NCBI GenBank assembly: GCA_028293765.1
Contig: JAQGOG010000008.1
Coordinates: 43,293 to 107,292 of the forward strand
From: Gammaproteobacteria bacterium
GTDB lineage: Bacteria; Pseudomonadota; Gammaproteobacteria; Steroidobacterales; Steroidobacteraceae
DNA length: 64,000 nucleotides
Direction of reading: 5' to 3'
Position 1 is the first letter of the stretch. Every line of letters starts with the position of its first letter. The notes under the pieces are model-generated. The model was not told where the DNA came from and did not search any database. It saw only the letters and a list, made by a program, of their open reading frames with translations. Below, in pieces: positions 7,341 through 16,308 of this stretch. Both the position numbers and the translations under genes were made by a program.

Positions 7341-7346
7341 ACTCTA
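7341..7346 (-). promoter_or_regulatory. -10 box of 6S RNA
   Basis: TAGAGT on the minus strand, 7-8 bp before the structural 5' end of 6S RNA. No convincing -35 element is seen. The palindrome GCGCAGG-a-CCTGCGC at 7364-7378 sits just upstream and may close the zapA transcript. Confidence 0.4.
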
Positions 7347-7423
7347 CACGAACCCTGCACGACGCGCAGGACCTGCGCATGGATCGGTAACCAGCGAACC
7401 TCCGGCGTGGCCAGGACGCCGAC

Positions 7424-7741
7424 TTAGAGTTCGAGTTGCTGGCCCTTCTCGATGGCGCCTTCGACGCGCTCGCGCAAGGCGCGTACGCGGCCGCCCACCT
7501 CGCTCTCAACCTTCGCATCGTGGTTCTTGAGGCGCAGCAGCTCGTTCGCGAGGTTGAGCGCCACCATGACGGCGATCCGGTCGAGACCAACGACCTTGCC
7601 GCTGTCGCGGATTTCGCGCATGCGGCTGTTCAGGAATTCGGCGGTATCGAGGAGCGCGGTGCGTTCCTCGTAGGGACAGGCGATCACGTACTCTTTTTCC
7701 ATGATCCGCACGCTGACGCGTGCCTGGTCTTGCTGGCTCAT
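7424..7741 (-). CDS. zapA: Cell division protein ZapA
   Basis: A 105-residue FtsZ-ring-associated protein that bundles FtsZ protofilaments. The N-terminal globular part has VSVRIMEKEYVIACPYEERTAL, typical of ZapA, and residues from about 55 to the end form one long amphipathic helix with heptad hydrophobics, the dimerising coiled coil. The start overlaps the stop of the ZapB-like gene by four bases, so the two are translationally coupled. 6S RNA follows on the same strand as in E. coli. Confidence 0.93.
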   Translation of the reverse strand: MSQQDQARVSVRIMEKEYVIACPYEERTALLDTAEFLNSRMREIRDSGKVVGLDRIAVMVALNLANELLRLKNHDAKVESEVGGRVRALRERVEGAIEKGQQLEL

Positions 7742-7968
7742 GAGCCGTGCTCCAGAGTTTTCAGGCGGCCGATCATGGCTTCGACGCGAGTACGGACCTG
7801 TTCGTTCTTATGTAGAAGCGAAGCGCGCTCGCCCGCCAGCGACTCGTGTCGTTGGCGCAACGCGCGATTCTCTTCCTTGAGGTGATCCACGGTCGCGACC
7901 AGTTCTTCGATTCGCTTGGCGAGGCGCATCAGCTCGAGATCGAGCTGTGTTTTTGGGGTGTCGCTCAT
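7738..7968 (-). CDS. ZapB-like coiled-coil protein (TIGR02449 type)
   Basis: A 76-residue, all-helical protein. From about residue 8 to 72 it is a continuous coiled coil (LDLELMRLAKRIEELVATV, then repeated heptads) rich in Glu, Arg and Leu. Short coiled-coil proteins of this type are found directly upstream of zapA in Pseudomonas and Xanthomonas and are grouped as TIGR02449, distant from ZapB. A role in the division ring alongside ZapA follows from this coupling. The sequence itself shows only the coiled coil. Confidence 0.82.
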   Translation of the reverse strand: MSDTPKTQLDLELMRLAKRIEELVATVDHLKEENRALRQRHESLAGERASLLHKNEQVRTRVEAMIGRLKTLEHGS

Positions 7969-8054
7969 GCACCGGGACTATAGAGAGCCCCGCGCACCGG
8001 TGCAAATCGAGCGCCAAACGGAGCCCCCGCGCCTTCAGGCATAATGCCCTACAA

Positions 8055-8612
8055 ATGAACCTGGCAACCTACACCGAGATCCAGCGGGTCCTCACGGACG
8101 AGCGCTCAATGACAGACGCCGCCGAGGCGCACGGGACGCTCGCCGGCTGCCTGTGCGCCGCCATCGGCTATCGGTTCGAGGACTGGTTGCTCGAGATCCT
8201 TCCGGAAGGGCGTGCGGATTCGCTTGCGAAAGCGGCGCTGCGCGAACTGTATCTCGAGACTTCCGGATCGCTCGAGGGGTCCGACATGGAGTTCGACCTT
8301 CTTCTGCCCGAAGACGAGGCGTCGCTCGACACGCGTACGGTCGCCCTCGCGCAGTGGTGTCAGGGTTTTCTCTATGGCCTCGGCGGCAGCGCCATCCAGG
8401 ATGCGAGTGGGTTGCCCGGGGAGATCGGAGAGATTGTGCGCGACCTCACAGAAATCACTCGTGTCGGGGTCGACAGCGGACAGAGCGAGGAGTCGAACGA
8501 GAGCGCCTACGCCGAGCTCGTTGAGTTCGTGCGTGTGGGCGTGCAGCTGGTTTTCGAGGAGCTAGGCCCGTTACGAGATCAACCGTCATCGCCCGGCGCG
8601 CCTTTGCATTGA
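8055..8612 (+). CDS. ygfB: UPF0149/YgfB family protein
   Basis: A 185-residue protein of the UPF0149 family. The N-terminal AAEAHGTLAGCLCAA, the central LDTRTVALAQWCQGFLYGLG and the C-terminal ESNESAYAELVEFVRVGVQLVFEEL are the conserved blocks. In Pseudomonas aeruginosa the YgfB protein interferes with an antiterminator controlling programmed lysis and ampDh3, but whether that applies outside Pseudomonas is not known. ATG 8055 starts the conserved region, and longer frames upstream add unrelated residues. The stop overlaps the TTG start of pepP by three bases. Confidence 0.92.
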   Translation: MNLATYTEIQRVLTDERSMTDAAEAHGTLAGCLCAAIGYRFEDWLLEILPEGRADSLAKAALRELYLETSGSLEGSDMEFDLLLPEDEASLDTRTVALAQWCQGFLYGLGGSAIQDASGLPGEIGEIVRDLTEITRVGVDSGQSEESNESAYAELVEFVRVGVQLVFEELGPLRDQPSSPGAPLH

Positions 8613-9934
8613 AGGATCCGAAGTCCGTTGCGAGAGACGAGTTCGCACGCCGCCGCCGCCAACTGATGCGCCTGATGGGGCGCGACTCCATTGCCATTCT
8701 GCCGGCCGCACCGGTTCGGCAGCGCAATAACGATGTCGAATATGCGTATCGCCAGGACAGTGACTTTTACTACCTGACTGGCTTTGGTGAGCCAGAAGCC
8801 GTTGCCGTGCTCATCCCGGGCCGCGAGCAGGCGGAATACATCCTGTTTGTGCGCGACAGGGATCCCAAGCGAGAAGCTTGGGACGGGCGCCGTGCGGGAC
8901 CGGAAGGCGCGACCCGCGATCACGGCGCAAATGACGCGTTCCCGATCGCTGACATCGACGAGATCCTGCCGGGGCTCCTCGAGAATCACACCAAAGTGTT
9001 CTACGCGATGGGCGTGTACGCGGAGTTCGATCAGCGGGTCGTCGGTTGGGTCAATGGCCTGCGGACGCTCTCGCGGAACGGACGCAATCTGCCGCAGGAG
9101 CTCATAGCGCTCAATCACGTGCTGCATGACATGCGGCTCTACAAATCACGCACCGAGATCGAGCTCATGCGCGAGTCGGCGCGCATCGCGGCCCAGGCAC
9201 ATGTGCGAGCCATGCGTTTTTGCCGCCCGGGGCGACGGGAATACGAGGTGATGGCGGAGCTCGTCCATGAGTTTCGGCGTCATAACGCCGACACGTCCTA
9301 TCACCCCATCGTCGGCGGTGGCGCGAATAGCTGCGTCCTGCACTATCGGGACAACAACCAGGCGCTGAATGACGGCGACCTGCTGCTGGTAGATGCCGGC
9401 TGCGAATACGAGTGTTACGCCTCGGATATCACGCGCACGTTCCCTGTGAACGGGCGCTTCACACCCGAGCAACGGGCGGTTTACGAGATCGTGCTCGAAG
9501 CGAATCGCGCCGCCATTGCCCAGGTACGTCCCGGTAATCACTGGAACGATCCGCATGCGGCCGCCGTCAAAGTCGTTACGCAGGGCCTGGTGAAGCTGGG
9601 CTTGTTGAAGGGCCGCGCGGCGAAACTCGAGCGCGACGGCGCGTATCGCCGCTTCTTCATGCACCGGACCGGCCATTGGCTGGGCATGGACGTTCACGAC
9701 GTGGGCGACTACAAGGTCGGTGATGAGTGGCGCGTGCTCGAGCCGGGGATGGCGATGACGATCGAGCCCGGTATCTACATTCCGGGGGGTTCCCGCGGGG
9801 TGCCGAAGCGGTTTCACAATATCGGCGTTCGCATCGAAGACGATGTCGTGGTCACCAAGACGGGAGTGGAAGTCCTTACGGCGAACGCGCCTAAGGGCGT
9901 GGATGAGATCGAAGCCTTGATGGCGCAAGGGTGA
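8609..9934 (+). CDS. pepP: Xaa-Pro aminopeptidase (aminopeptidase P)
   Basis: A 441-residue cytoplasmic metallopeptidase that removes an N-terminal residue preceding proline, the same length as E. coli PepP. The N-terminal domain (1-175) and the pita-bread catalytic domain are intact. Metal ligands are visible in LLLVDAGCEYECYASDITRTF (two Asp), HRTGHWLGMDVHDVG (His), TIEPGIY (Glu) and GVRIEDDVVV (Glu). The start is TTG 8609, sharing bases with the ygfB stop (TTGA). No ATG precedes the conserved FARRRRQLM. It lies upstream of ubiH and ubiI as in E. coli. Confidence 0.95.
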   Translation: MKDPKSVARDEFARRRRQLMRLMGRDSIAILPAAPVRQRNNDVEYAYRQDSDFYYLTGFGEPEAVAVLIPGREQAEYILFVRDRDPKREAWDGRRAGPEGATRDHGANDAFPIADIDEILPGLLENHTKVFYAMGVYAEFDQRVVGWVNGLRTLSRNGRNLPQELIALNHVLHDMRLYKSRTEIELMRESARIAAQAHVRAMRFCRPGRREYEVMAELVHEFRRHNADTSYHPIVGGGANSCVLHYRDNNQALNDGDLLLVDAGCEYECYASDITRTFPVNGRFTPEQRAVYEIVLEANRAAIAQVRPGNHWNDPHAAAVKVVTQGLVKLGLLKGRAAKLERDGAYRRFFMHRTGHWLGMDVHDVGDYKVGDEWRVLEPGMAMTIEPGIYIPGGSRGVPKRFHNIGVRIEDDVVVTKTGVEVLTANAPKGVDEIEALMAQG

Positions 9935-9940
9935 GGATGC

Positions 9941-11275
9941 ATGCCTGACTCTTTGGACGTCGATGTAGCGATCGTCGGCGGAGGCATGGTCGGGGCGAGC
10001 CTTGCGCTCGGCCTGCAGGACCTCGGTATCGATGTGTTACTCGTGGAGGGGACTGCGCCTGGTTCGAGCGCGCAATCGAGTTTCGACGAGCGTACGACCG
10101 CGCTCGGTAATGCCAGCCGCCGGATCTTCGAGGGGCTGGGCGTGTGGGCGGACATCGCGACCCAGGCCGCGCCGATCCGCACGATCCATGTTTCGGACGC
10201 CGGTCGATTCGGGTTCGCGCGCTTGCGGGCCGAAGAGCAGGGGATCGACGCGTTCGGTTACGTCGTGGCCAACAGGGTCATCGGTGCGGCTCTTTGGCAA
10301 AAGCTGACGTCTTCAAAAGGTATCGTGCTTCGGGTCCCAGCACGGCCCGAAGGGGTCGCCATCAGTGCCGATGGAGTTCAGTTCACGGTTGTCAGTGACG
10401 CGGGGGCGCGTGAACGCGTGTCTGCGCGGCTTGTCGTGGCCGCCGATGGGGCGCACTCATCTGTCCGTGCTGCTGCTGGCATCGAAGCGGAAGTTGAGGA
10501 CTACGACCAGGTCGCAATCGTCGCGAACGTCGCCGCGGATCATCCGCACGATGGCACGGCGTATGAGCGGTTCACGCCATCGGGGCCGATCGCAGTGCTT
10601 CCGCTTTATGACGGCACCTATGGGGTTATCTGGTCGTGTCGACCTCAGGATGCGGCGGGAGTCCTGTTGCTCAACGACGACAGCTACATGCGGGAGCTGC
10701 AAACGAGGTTCGGCTGGCGTGCTGGGCGGTTTGTGCGGGCGGGCGGGCGCGCCTCGTATCCGTTGAAGCTCACGCGCGCCGCTACCACCACTGCGACCCG
10801 CACTGTGTTGATCGGGAACGCCGCACAGGCGCTGCACCCGGTTGCCGGACAGGGGTTCAACCTCGGCCTGCGAGACGCGGCCATGCTCGCCGAGGTCATT
10901 GCGAATGCGGGGGTCGGCCTACCGGCCGCCGGCGTACCGGGCGCCGTGCACACGGGGGCCGACCAACCCGGTGCGCGTGACACTCACACGTCCGGTTCCA
11001 CTACTCGAGTCGACGTGGGCGCGCCGGATCTGATTCATCGATTTGCGGAGTGGCGCGCGAGCGATCGCACCGGAGTGGTGCGCTTTACCGATGGGCTCGT
11101 GAAGTTGTTTGGTGATACGCGTCCCGGCATGGGCCTGTTACGCAACCTCGGCTTACTGATGTTCGACCTCGCGCCTCCCGCGAAGAGCGCGCTCGCGCGG
11201 GTGAGTGCCGGCTTCGGAGGACCCACGCCACGGCTTGCGCGCGGACTTCCTGTCAGGGAGGGTGAGCGCTCGTGA
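9941..11275 (+). CDS. ubiH: 2-octaprenyl-6-methoxyphenol hydroxylase UbiH
   Basis: FAD-dependent aromatic hydroxylase of the ubiquinone pathway, 444 residues. It shows the Rossmann FAD fingerprint DVAIVGGGMVGASLALGL at 6-23, the central DG motif (VVAADGAHSSVR) and the second FAD motif GNAAQALHPVAGQGFNLGLRDA that defines the UbiH/Coq6 family. Between this motif and the next conserved helix (LIHRFAEWRASD) lies a Gly/Ala/Thr-rich insertion of about 35 residues (codons near 10905-11026), absent from E. coli UbiH. GAGG 4-8 bp before ATG 9941 supports the start. The stop overlaps the GTG of the next gene (GTGA). Confidence 0.94.
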   Translation: MPDSLDVDVAIVGGGMVGASLALGLQDLGIDVLLVEGTAPGSSAQSSFDERTTALGNASRRIFEGLGVWADIATQAAPIRTIHVSDAGRFGFARLRAEEQGIDAFGYVVANRVIGAALWQKLTSSKGIVLRVPARPEGVAISADGVQFTVVSDAGARERVSARLVVAADGAHSSVRAAAGIEAEVEDYDQVAIVANVAADHPHDGTAYERFTPSGPIAVLPLYDGTYGVIWSCRPQDAAGVLLLNDDSYMRELQTRFGWRAGRFVRAGGRASYPLKLTRAATTTATRTVLIGNAAQALHPVAGQGFNLGLRDAAMLAEVIANAGVGLPAAGVPGAVHTGADQPGARDTHTSGSTTRVDVGAPDLIHRFAEWRASDRTGVVRFTDGLVKLFGDTRPGMGLLRNLGLLMFDLAPPAKSALARVSAGFGGPTPRLARGLPVREGERS

Positions 11276-12687
11276 CAGATGTTCTCGACGTGCTCGTCAT
11301 AGGAGGAGGGCCGGTTGGTGCCTGCATGGCAGCGCTGCTCGTACGCGAGACTGCTAGCGGTGGGGTCCCCTTGCGAGTTGCTGTGCTCGAGCCGAAGCGG
11401 TCGCACATGCCAGCGAGTGATTCGCCCATAGACCCTCGTGTCGTGGCAATCGCGCGTTCCAGCGAGCGCATCGCCACGGTCGCTGGCGCCTGGGAAAGTA
11501 TCAGTGCCCGGACAGTCGGTTCCCTCGATGTAGACCGCCGTGCTGATGCGGCACGCGCACGCGCGACTCGGCCCTCGCCGGCGATAACGGAAGAGGCAAC
11601 AGCGGCAGAGTCCATGGGGGCCAGGCCAGTAACGCAGGCGACGGCGGTACAGGCGAGCGACGTTGGCCTGCCTCGGGTGAGTCCATACGAGCGCATGCGT
11701 ATTTGGCATGAAAGCATTTCACCTACGTCGCCGGGAGCGCTCGTGTTCGACGCGGCGGACGTTGGAGAGCCCAATCTGGGGTACATCGTCGAGAATCGGG
11801 TACTTCAGGCAGCGCTGCTGGATGCGTTTGCAGAAGGCGGCGGCCGGATCGAGCCGGCGCAACTCGTCGCCCTCGAGATCGGCGCCGAGTATGTGAACGT
11901 TGAAACAACCGGCGGCGCGATTGCGGCGCGGCTTGTGATCGGAGCCGATGGAGCGCAGTCGGCGGTCAGGGAAGCTGTAGGCCTCACTGTGGAAGCCTCT
12001 GACTACCGCCAGACGGCGATCGTCGCGACGGTAGCTACAGAGCGCTCGCATGAGAAGACGGCATGGCAGCGCTTTATGCGCCATGGGACGCTTGCATTCC
12101 TACCTCTCGCTGATGGAACGAGCTCGATCGTGTGGTCCGCAGACGATGACGTTGCACGCGCGCTGCTCGCCGCTTCTCCAACTGAGTTCGCCTTAGAGCT
12201 GGATCGCGCTTTTGACCTGGCTCTTGGTGCGACTCGACTCGTGAGTGAGCGGGCGTCATTTCCGTTGCGACATCTCGCGGCTCATCGTTACGTGGCTCAG
12301 CGTGTGGCGCTGATTGGCGATGCCGCGCACGTCGTGCATCCGTTGGCGGGGCAGGGCGTAAATCTGGGCCTCCTCGATGCGGCGGCACTGGCGCAGCTGC
12401 TGATCGATGCCCGTCGAGAGCGGGAGGATCCCGGTGCACTGCGCGTACTGCGGCAGTACGAGCGGTGGCGCAAGAGTGAGGTGGCTTTCATGAGCTCAGC
12501 GATCGACGCGTTCGATCGCTTTCTCGCGCACGGGACCGGTCCGCTCTCGCGGGTCGCGCAATACGGGCTGGGGTGGGTTAACCGCAGTCAGGAGCTCAAG
12601 CGGTTCTTCATCGGCCGCGCGCTTGGGACGGCGGGTGAACTGCCTCGAGCTGCGCAAAGGTCCGCGCGCGTCGACCGTCTCGGTTAG
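11272..12687 (+). CDS. ubiI: UbiI/VisC-type ubiquinone flavin hydroxylase
   Basis: A second UbiH/UbiI/UbiF-family FAD monooxygenase (471 residues), probably the C5 hydroxylase of ubiquinone synthesis by position. It has VLVIGGGPVGACMAAL at the N-terminus, VIGADGAQSAVRE in the middle and GDAAHVVHPLAGQGVNLGLLDA. The segment from roughly residue 80 to 135 (11505-11676), between AGAWESI and the conserved SPYERMRIW, is an Ala/Arg/Thr-rich insertion with low complexity that other family members lack. It starts with GTG 11272 overlapping the ubiH stop, so both are one transcript. UbiI, UbiF and UbiM cannot be separated confidently by eye. Confidence 0.88.
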   Translation: MTDVLDVLVIGGGPVGACMAALLVRETASGGVPLRVAVLEPKRSHMPASDSPIDPRVVAIARSSERIATVAGAWESISARTVGSLDVDRRADAARARATRPSPAITEEATAAESMGARPVTQATAVQASDVGLPRVSPYERMRIWHESISPTSPGALVFDAADVGEPNLGYIVENRVLQAALLDAFAEGGGRIEPAQLVALEIGAEYVNVETTGGAIAARLVIGADGAQSAVREAVGLTVEASDYRQTAIVATVATERSHEKTAWQRFMRHGTLAFLPLADGTSSIVWSADDDVARALLAASPTEFALELDRAFDLALGATRLVSERASFPLRHLAAHRYVAQRVALIGDAAHVVHPLAGQGVNLGLLDAAALAQLLIDARREREDPGALRVLRQYERWRKSEVAFMSSAIDAFDRFLAHGTGPLSRVAQYGLGWVNRSQELKRFFIGRALGTAGELPRAAQRSARVDRLG

Positions 12688-12770
12688 CCGAATGAGCGAC
12701 GCCCGCCGGGCGCCAGCGTCGAGTTGGTCCGCCGTCCGCACAGGCGCTGTGCCATCGCGCTCGAACAGTC

Positions 12771-13109
12771 TCAGTTGAGCGGGATGCGGTCGATCTTGGC
12801 GGCGCAGATGAAATCGTTGTCCGACAGCCCCTGGATCGCGTGGGTCGTGAACAGGACCCGGCAATAGTTGTAGCCGACCTCGAGATCGGGGTGGTGGTCC
12901 TCGATGTTGGCGACGTGCGCGAGCGCGTTCACGAAGCTCATCGTGCGGTAGAAGTCTTTGAACGCGAACTCGCGGCGAATCGCGTGAGCGTCAGCGGTGA
13001 GCTTCCAGTCGGTCGTAAGCTCTTCGAGCAACTTTTCGGACGCGCTGCGCGTGAGGGGTGCGACGCCCCCTTCGCACGACTTGCATTTCCGTTGCGCGAG
13101 ATCGGTCAT
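12771..13109 (-). CDS. phhB: 4a-hydroxytetrahydrobiopterin dehydratase (PhhB/PCD)
   Basis: A 112-residue pterin-4a-carbinolamine dehydratase that regenerates the pterin cofactor of phenylalanine hydroxylase. The N-terminal [11 protein letters not shown], the core [33 protein letters not shown] with the catalytic His pair, and the C-terminal [20 protein letters not shown] are family hallmarks. Its ATG overlaps the ispG stop (ATGA), so it is read from the ispG message. No phenylalanine hydroxylase gene is in the window. PCD has also been linked to pterin or molybdopterin recycling elsewhere. Confidence 0.95.
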   Translation of the reverse strand: MTDLAQRKCKSCEGGVAPLTRSASEKLLEELTTDWKLTADAHAIRREFAFKDFYRTMSFVNALAHVANIEDHHPDLEVGYNYCRVLFTTHAIQGLSDNDFICAAKIDRIPLN

Positions 13110-14371
13110 GCGGGCTCTATCGCCGCGCTTTCGGTCGCCGCGTTCTTGGGAACGTAGCTGCGCTTCACGTACTGCTCGACGATCTCCTGAAATTCTTCGG
13201 CGATGCGGTCACCCTTGAGGGTGACGTCCTTTGCGCCATCCACGTAGACAGGCGCGATGGGGCGCTCGCCCGTACCGGGAAGGCTGATGCCGATGTTGGC
13301 GTGCTTGCTTTCGCCCGGGCCATTCACGACGCAACCCATGACGGCGACGGTCATGTCCTCGACCCCGGTGTATTGCCGCCGCCATTCGGGCATGCGATGG
13401 CGGATGTGCGATTGAATGCGTTGTGCGAGCTCCTGAAAGAACGTGCTCGTGGTGCGACCGCAGCCGGGGCAGGCGATGACCATGGGAGTGAAGGAGCGCA
13501 GGCCCATCGTCTGCAGAATCTCCTGTGCGACGATCACTTCCTGCGTACGGTCGCCGCCCGGATCGGGAGTCAGCGAGACGCGGATGGTGTCGCCAATGCC
13601 TTTCTGCAGCAGGACCGCCATGCCAGCGGTGGAGGCCACGATTCCTTTTGACCCCATCCCGGCCTCGGTGAGCCCGAGGTGCAACGGATAGTCGCAGCGG
13701 TTGGCGAGGTCGCCGTAGATCGCGATGAGGTCCTGCACTCCGCTCACCTTGGCGGAGAGAATGATTCTGTCGCGGGGCATGCCCAGGTCAACCGCGCGTT
13801 GCGCGCTCTCGAGCGCGGACAGCACGACCGCGTTACGCATGACCTGCTGTGCCGTCAGCGGTTGTGCACTAGCGGAGTTTTCATCCATCAGGCGGGTCAG
13901 CAGGTCCGAATCGAGACTGCCCCAGTTGACGCCGATGCGGACCGGCTTGCCGTACCGGCAGGCCGTGTCAATCATCTCGGCGAACTGCGGATCGCGTTTG
14001 CTGCCGCGGCCGACGTTGCCCGGGTTGATGCGGTACTTCGCGAGCGCCTCGGCGCAGCCTGGGTGTTCGCGCAAGAGTTTGTGACCGTTGAAATGGAAGT
14101 CCCCGATCAGTGGCACCCGCACGCCCTGGCTTTCGAGCCGCTCGCGGATAGGGGCGACGGCTGCCGCGGCTTCGCTGGTGTTAACCGTCACTCGCACGAG
14201 CTCCGAGCCGGCGCGGGCGAGGGCTTTGACCTGCTGGACCGTGCCCTCTATGTCGGCCGTATCCGTGTTCGTCATGGATTGCACGACGATGGGGGCGTTA
14301 CCGCCGACGCGCACGGAGCCAATGGAGACCTGCAGGGAGGAACGGCGAGCCTGAGAATTGGGGATAGACAT
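13106..14371 (-). CDS. ispG: 4-hydroxy-3-methylbut-2-enyl diphosphate synthase IspG
   Basis: Iron-sulfur enzyme of the MEP isoprenoid pathway converting MEcPP to HMBPP, 421 residues and of the short two-domain bacterial type. The TIM-barrel part begins with [19 protein letters not shown]. The [4Fe-4S] Cys ligands are in CPGCGRT and GCVVNGPGE, and the loop [11 protein letters not shown] follows. The C-terminal 15 residues after KRSYVPK are variable. It is divergent from the glycine-cleavage operon and coupled to phhB downstream. IspG supplies the prenyl chain used by the ubiquinone genes nearby. Confidence 0.96.
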   Translation of the reverse strand: MSIPNSQARRSSLQVSIGSVRVGGNAPIVVQSMTNTDTADIEGTVQQVKALARAGSELVRVTVNTSEAAAAVAPIRERLESQGVRVPLIGDFHFNGHKLLREHPGCAEALAKYRINPGNVGRGSKRDPQFAEMIDTACRYGKPVRIGVNWGSLDSDLLTRLMDENSASAQPLTAQQVMRNAVVLSALESAQRAVDLGMPRDRIILSAKVSGVQDLIAIYGDLANRCDYPLHLGLTEAGMGSKGIVASTAGMAVLLQKGIGDTIRVSLTPDPGGDRTQEVIVAQEILQTMGLRSFTPMVIACPGCGRTTSTFFQELAQRIQSHIRHRMPEWRRQYTGVEDMTVAVMGCVVNGPGESKHANIGISLPGTGERPIAPVYVDGAKDVTLKGDRIAEEFQEIVEQYVKRSYVPKNAATESAAIEPA

Positions 14372-14469
14372 AAGAAGAGTCCCGCGAACGATGGGCCAAT
14401 TCTACCTTGGTTGCCGGGCGTCGTAGCGCAGGGCTTGTAAAGTGCCCTTTAGCGGGGCCTGCGCCGAGC

Positions 14470-14478
14470 TGCTATGAT
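14470..14478 (+). promoter_or_regulatory. Extended -10 promoter of the gcv operon
   Basis: TGC followed by TATGAT (14473-14478) is an extended -10 element. It predicts a start near 14485, about 12 nt before the first glycine aptamer. No good -35 hexamer is present, as is usual for extended -10 promoters. Confidence 0.5.
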
Positions 14479-14496
14479 CCACCCGCCTGCTCAATA

Positions 14497-14701
14497 CAGT
14501 CTGTTCGGAGAGAGTCCGGCCCATGCCGGAACGCCGAAGGCGCAAGTTCCGCCCGGAAACGCTCAGGCACACGAACGGCAGACTGCGGAAAATCGTTATT
14601 TTCCGTGCGGGCTCTGGAGAGTGGTGGACATCTATTCATGTCCACCCACCGAAGGGGAGCGGCGCTTAAGGCGCCTGATCTCTCAGGTCACAGGACAGAG
14701 G
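14497..14701 (+). promoter_or_regulatory. Tandem glycine riboswitch
   Basis: Two glycine aptamers lie in series ahead of gcvT. Aptamer 1 (14497-14585) is closed by CAGTCTG/CAGACTG and contains CGCCGAAGG (14532-14540) and GCTCAGGCAC (14561-14570). Aptamer 2 (about 14611-14701) is closed by CTCTG/CAGAG, has a P2 hairpin GGTGGACAT/ATGTCCACC, ACCGAAGG (14648-14655) and TCTCAGGTCA (14681-14690). The linker holds a perfect 8-bp hairpin CGGAAAAT/ATTTTCCG (14586-14605). Glycine binding is known to switch on the cleavage system, and the adjacent terminator is the likely expression platform. Confidence 0.93.
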
Positions 14702-14741
14702 GGCGGCAGATGCACTCGCGTGGCGTCTGCCGCCTTTTTTT
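14702..14741 (+). terminator. Riboswitch-controlled intrinsic terminator
   Basis: GGCGGCAGA (14702-14710) pairs with TCTGCCGCC (14726-14734), followed by seven T (14735-14741). It begins directly after the P1 stem of aptamer 2, so glycine binding could compete with terminator formation. It ends 35 bp before the gcvT start. Confidence 0.85.
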
Positions 14742-14776
14742 GTCGCGGACTTCGCTTTGGCGAGACCGGAGGACCT

Positions 14777-15865
14777 GTGGGAAGACAGACCCCTTTATTT
14801 CAGCTGCACCAGGAGCTAGGCGCCCGCATCGTCGATTTCGGCGGGTGGGACATGCCGGTGCAATACAGCTCCCAGATCGGTGAACACCACGCCGTGCGCC
14901 GTGCGGCCGGCGTCTTCGACGTCTCTCATATGTGCGTCATCGATCTGAAAGGCGGGCGGGTGCGCCCGTTCCTGCGCACCCTCCTTGCCAATGATGTAGA
15001 CAAGCTCACCCGTCCGGGCAAGGCTCTCTATACATGCATGCTCGACGAGTCGGGCGGCGTGCTCGACGACCTCATCGTGTACTTTTTATCAGACTCCGGG
15101 TTCCGGGTAGTCGTGAATGCCGGCACGCGTGACAAGGATCTGGCCTGGATCCGCCGCCACGCCCGCGAGTTCGACGTCGGGGTGCTCGAGCGGGCCGAGC
15201 TTGCCATGCTGGCGATTCAAGGACCCGAGGCGCGCACCAAAGCGGCGAAACTGCTTTCGCGAGTGGGCGCCGCTACCGCACTCGAGCTGGATACCTTCGT
15301 CGGCCGCGAAATCGAGGGTTGGTTCGTGGCTCGCACGGGTTACACCGGCGAGGACGGCTTCGAGGTCATGATGCCCGCATCCGACGCAGAGCGTGTCTGG
15401 CGCGAGTTGAACTCGCTCGGCGTTGCTTCGTGCGGCCTCGGTGCGCGCGACACGTTGCGCCTCGAAGCCGGTATGAATCTGTATGGCAACGACATGGATG
15501 AAAGGACGCACCCCTTCGAGTCAGGGCTCGCGTGGACCGTTGCCATGGAGCCGCGCGACCGTCCTTTCATCGGTCGCGCAGCGCTCGAAGCCGTCAAGGC
15601 GCAAGGCTCATCGCGCAAGCTCGTCGGCCTGCTGCTGGAAGATCGCGGCGTACTGCGCAGTCATCAGAAAGTGGTAGTGCCGGGAGTAGGCGAAGGCGAG
15701 ATCACGAGCGGTACGTTTTCCCCAACCCTCGAGCGCTCCATTGCGTTCGCCCGGGTGCCCGCGGGCACCGCCCAGCAGGTGCAGGTCGACATCCGCGGCA
15801 AGCTTCTCAACGCGCGCGTCGTGAAGCCGCCGTTCGTGCGATTCGGTCAAGTCCTGGTGCGTTAG
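14777..15865 (+). CDS. gcvT: Glycine cleavage system T protein (aminomethyltransferase)
   Basis: A 362-residue THF-dependent aminomethyltransferase that takes the methylene group from lipoyl-H protein to form 5,10-methylene-THF and ammonia. [13 protein letters not shown], the [11 protein letters not shown] block, the [10 protein letters not shown] motif and the C-terminal barrel with [21 protein letters not shown] are typical. The start GTG 14777 follows GGAGG by 4 bases. An open frame upstream only reads through the riboswitch. It heads the operon gcvT-gcvH-gcvPA-gcvPB. In most family members the VSHM motif is followed by an acidic or Arg residue, and here by Cys. Confidence 0.95.
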   Translation: MGRQTPLFQLHQELGARIVDFGGWDMPVQYSSQIGEHHAVRRAAGVFDVSHMCVIDLKGGRVRPFLRTLLANDVDKLTRPGKALYTCMLDESGGVLDDLIVYFLSDSGFRVVVNAGTRDKDLAWIRRHAREFDVGVLERAELAMLAIQGPEARTKAAKLLSRVGAATALELDTFVGREIEGWFVARTGYTGEDGFEVMMPASDAERVWRELNSLGVASCGLGARDTLRLEAGMNLYGNDMDERTHPFESGLAWTVAMEPRDRPFIGRAALEAVKAQGSSRKLVGLLLEDRGVLRSHQKVVVPGVGEGEITSGTFSPTLERSIAFARVPAGTAQQVQVDIRGKLLNARVVKPPFVRFGQVLVR

Positions 15866-15912
15866 CCGCGCAAGCTTCCGCGCAAACACTCCATCAATCT
15901 CGGAGATTCTCG

Positions 15913-16308
15913 ATGAGCAAAGTTCCTGCCGATCTCAAGTACACGAAGACGCATGAGTGGCTGCGCACGCTACCCGACGGAAGCATCGAGATCGGGATTA
16001 CCGATCATGCTCAGCACGCGCTCGGCGACCTCGTCTTCGTGGAGGTGCCCGAGGCTGGCCGCGCCGTCAAGGCGGGCGAGCCTTGCGCGGTGGTCGAATC
16101 TGTCAAAGCAGCCTCCGATGTCTACGCGCCGGTGACAGGTGAGGTCACGGCCGGCAATCCCCGGCTCGCGAGCGAGCCCGAAGCGGTCAACACCGACGCT
16201 TACGGCGGCGGTTGGTTGATGCGCGTACGCCCCACGCCGGGCGGCGCGACCGCTGCCCTCATGTCCCCCGCCGAATACGAGAAGTTGCAGCAGGAGGAGG
16301 GTGACTGA
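15913..16308 (+). CDS. gcvH: Glycine cleavage system H protein
   Basis: The 131-residue lipoyl carrier that shuttles the aminomethyl group between P and T proteins. YTKTHEWL begins the conserved fold. The lipoylated lysine is in [14 protein letters not shown], and the GGGWLMRVR strand and C-terminal MSPAEYEKL are present. GGAG 7 bp ahead of ATG 15913 fixes the start. The stop overlaps the ATG of gcvPA (TGATG), so the two are coupled. Confidence 0.96.
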   Translation: MSKVPADLKYTKTHEWLRTLPDGSIEIGITDHAQHALGDLVFVEVPEAGRAVKAGEPCAVVESVKAASDVYAPVTGEVTAGNPRLASEPEAVNTDAYGGGWLMRVRPTPGGATAALMSPAEYEKLQQEEGD

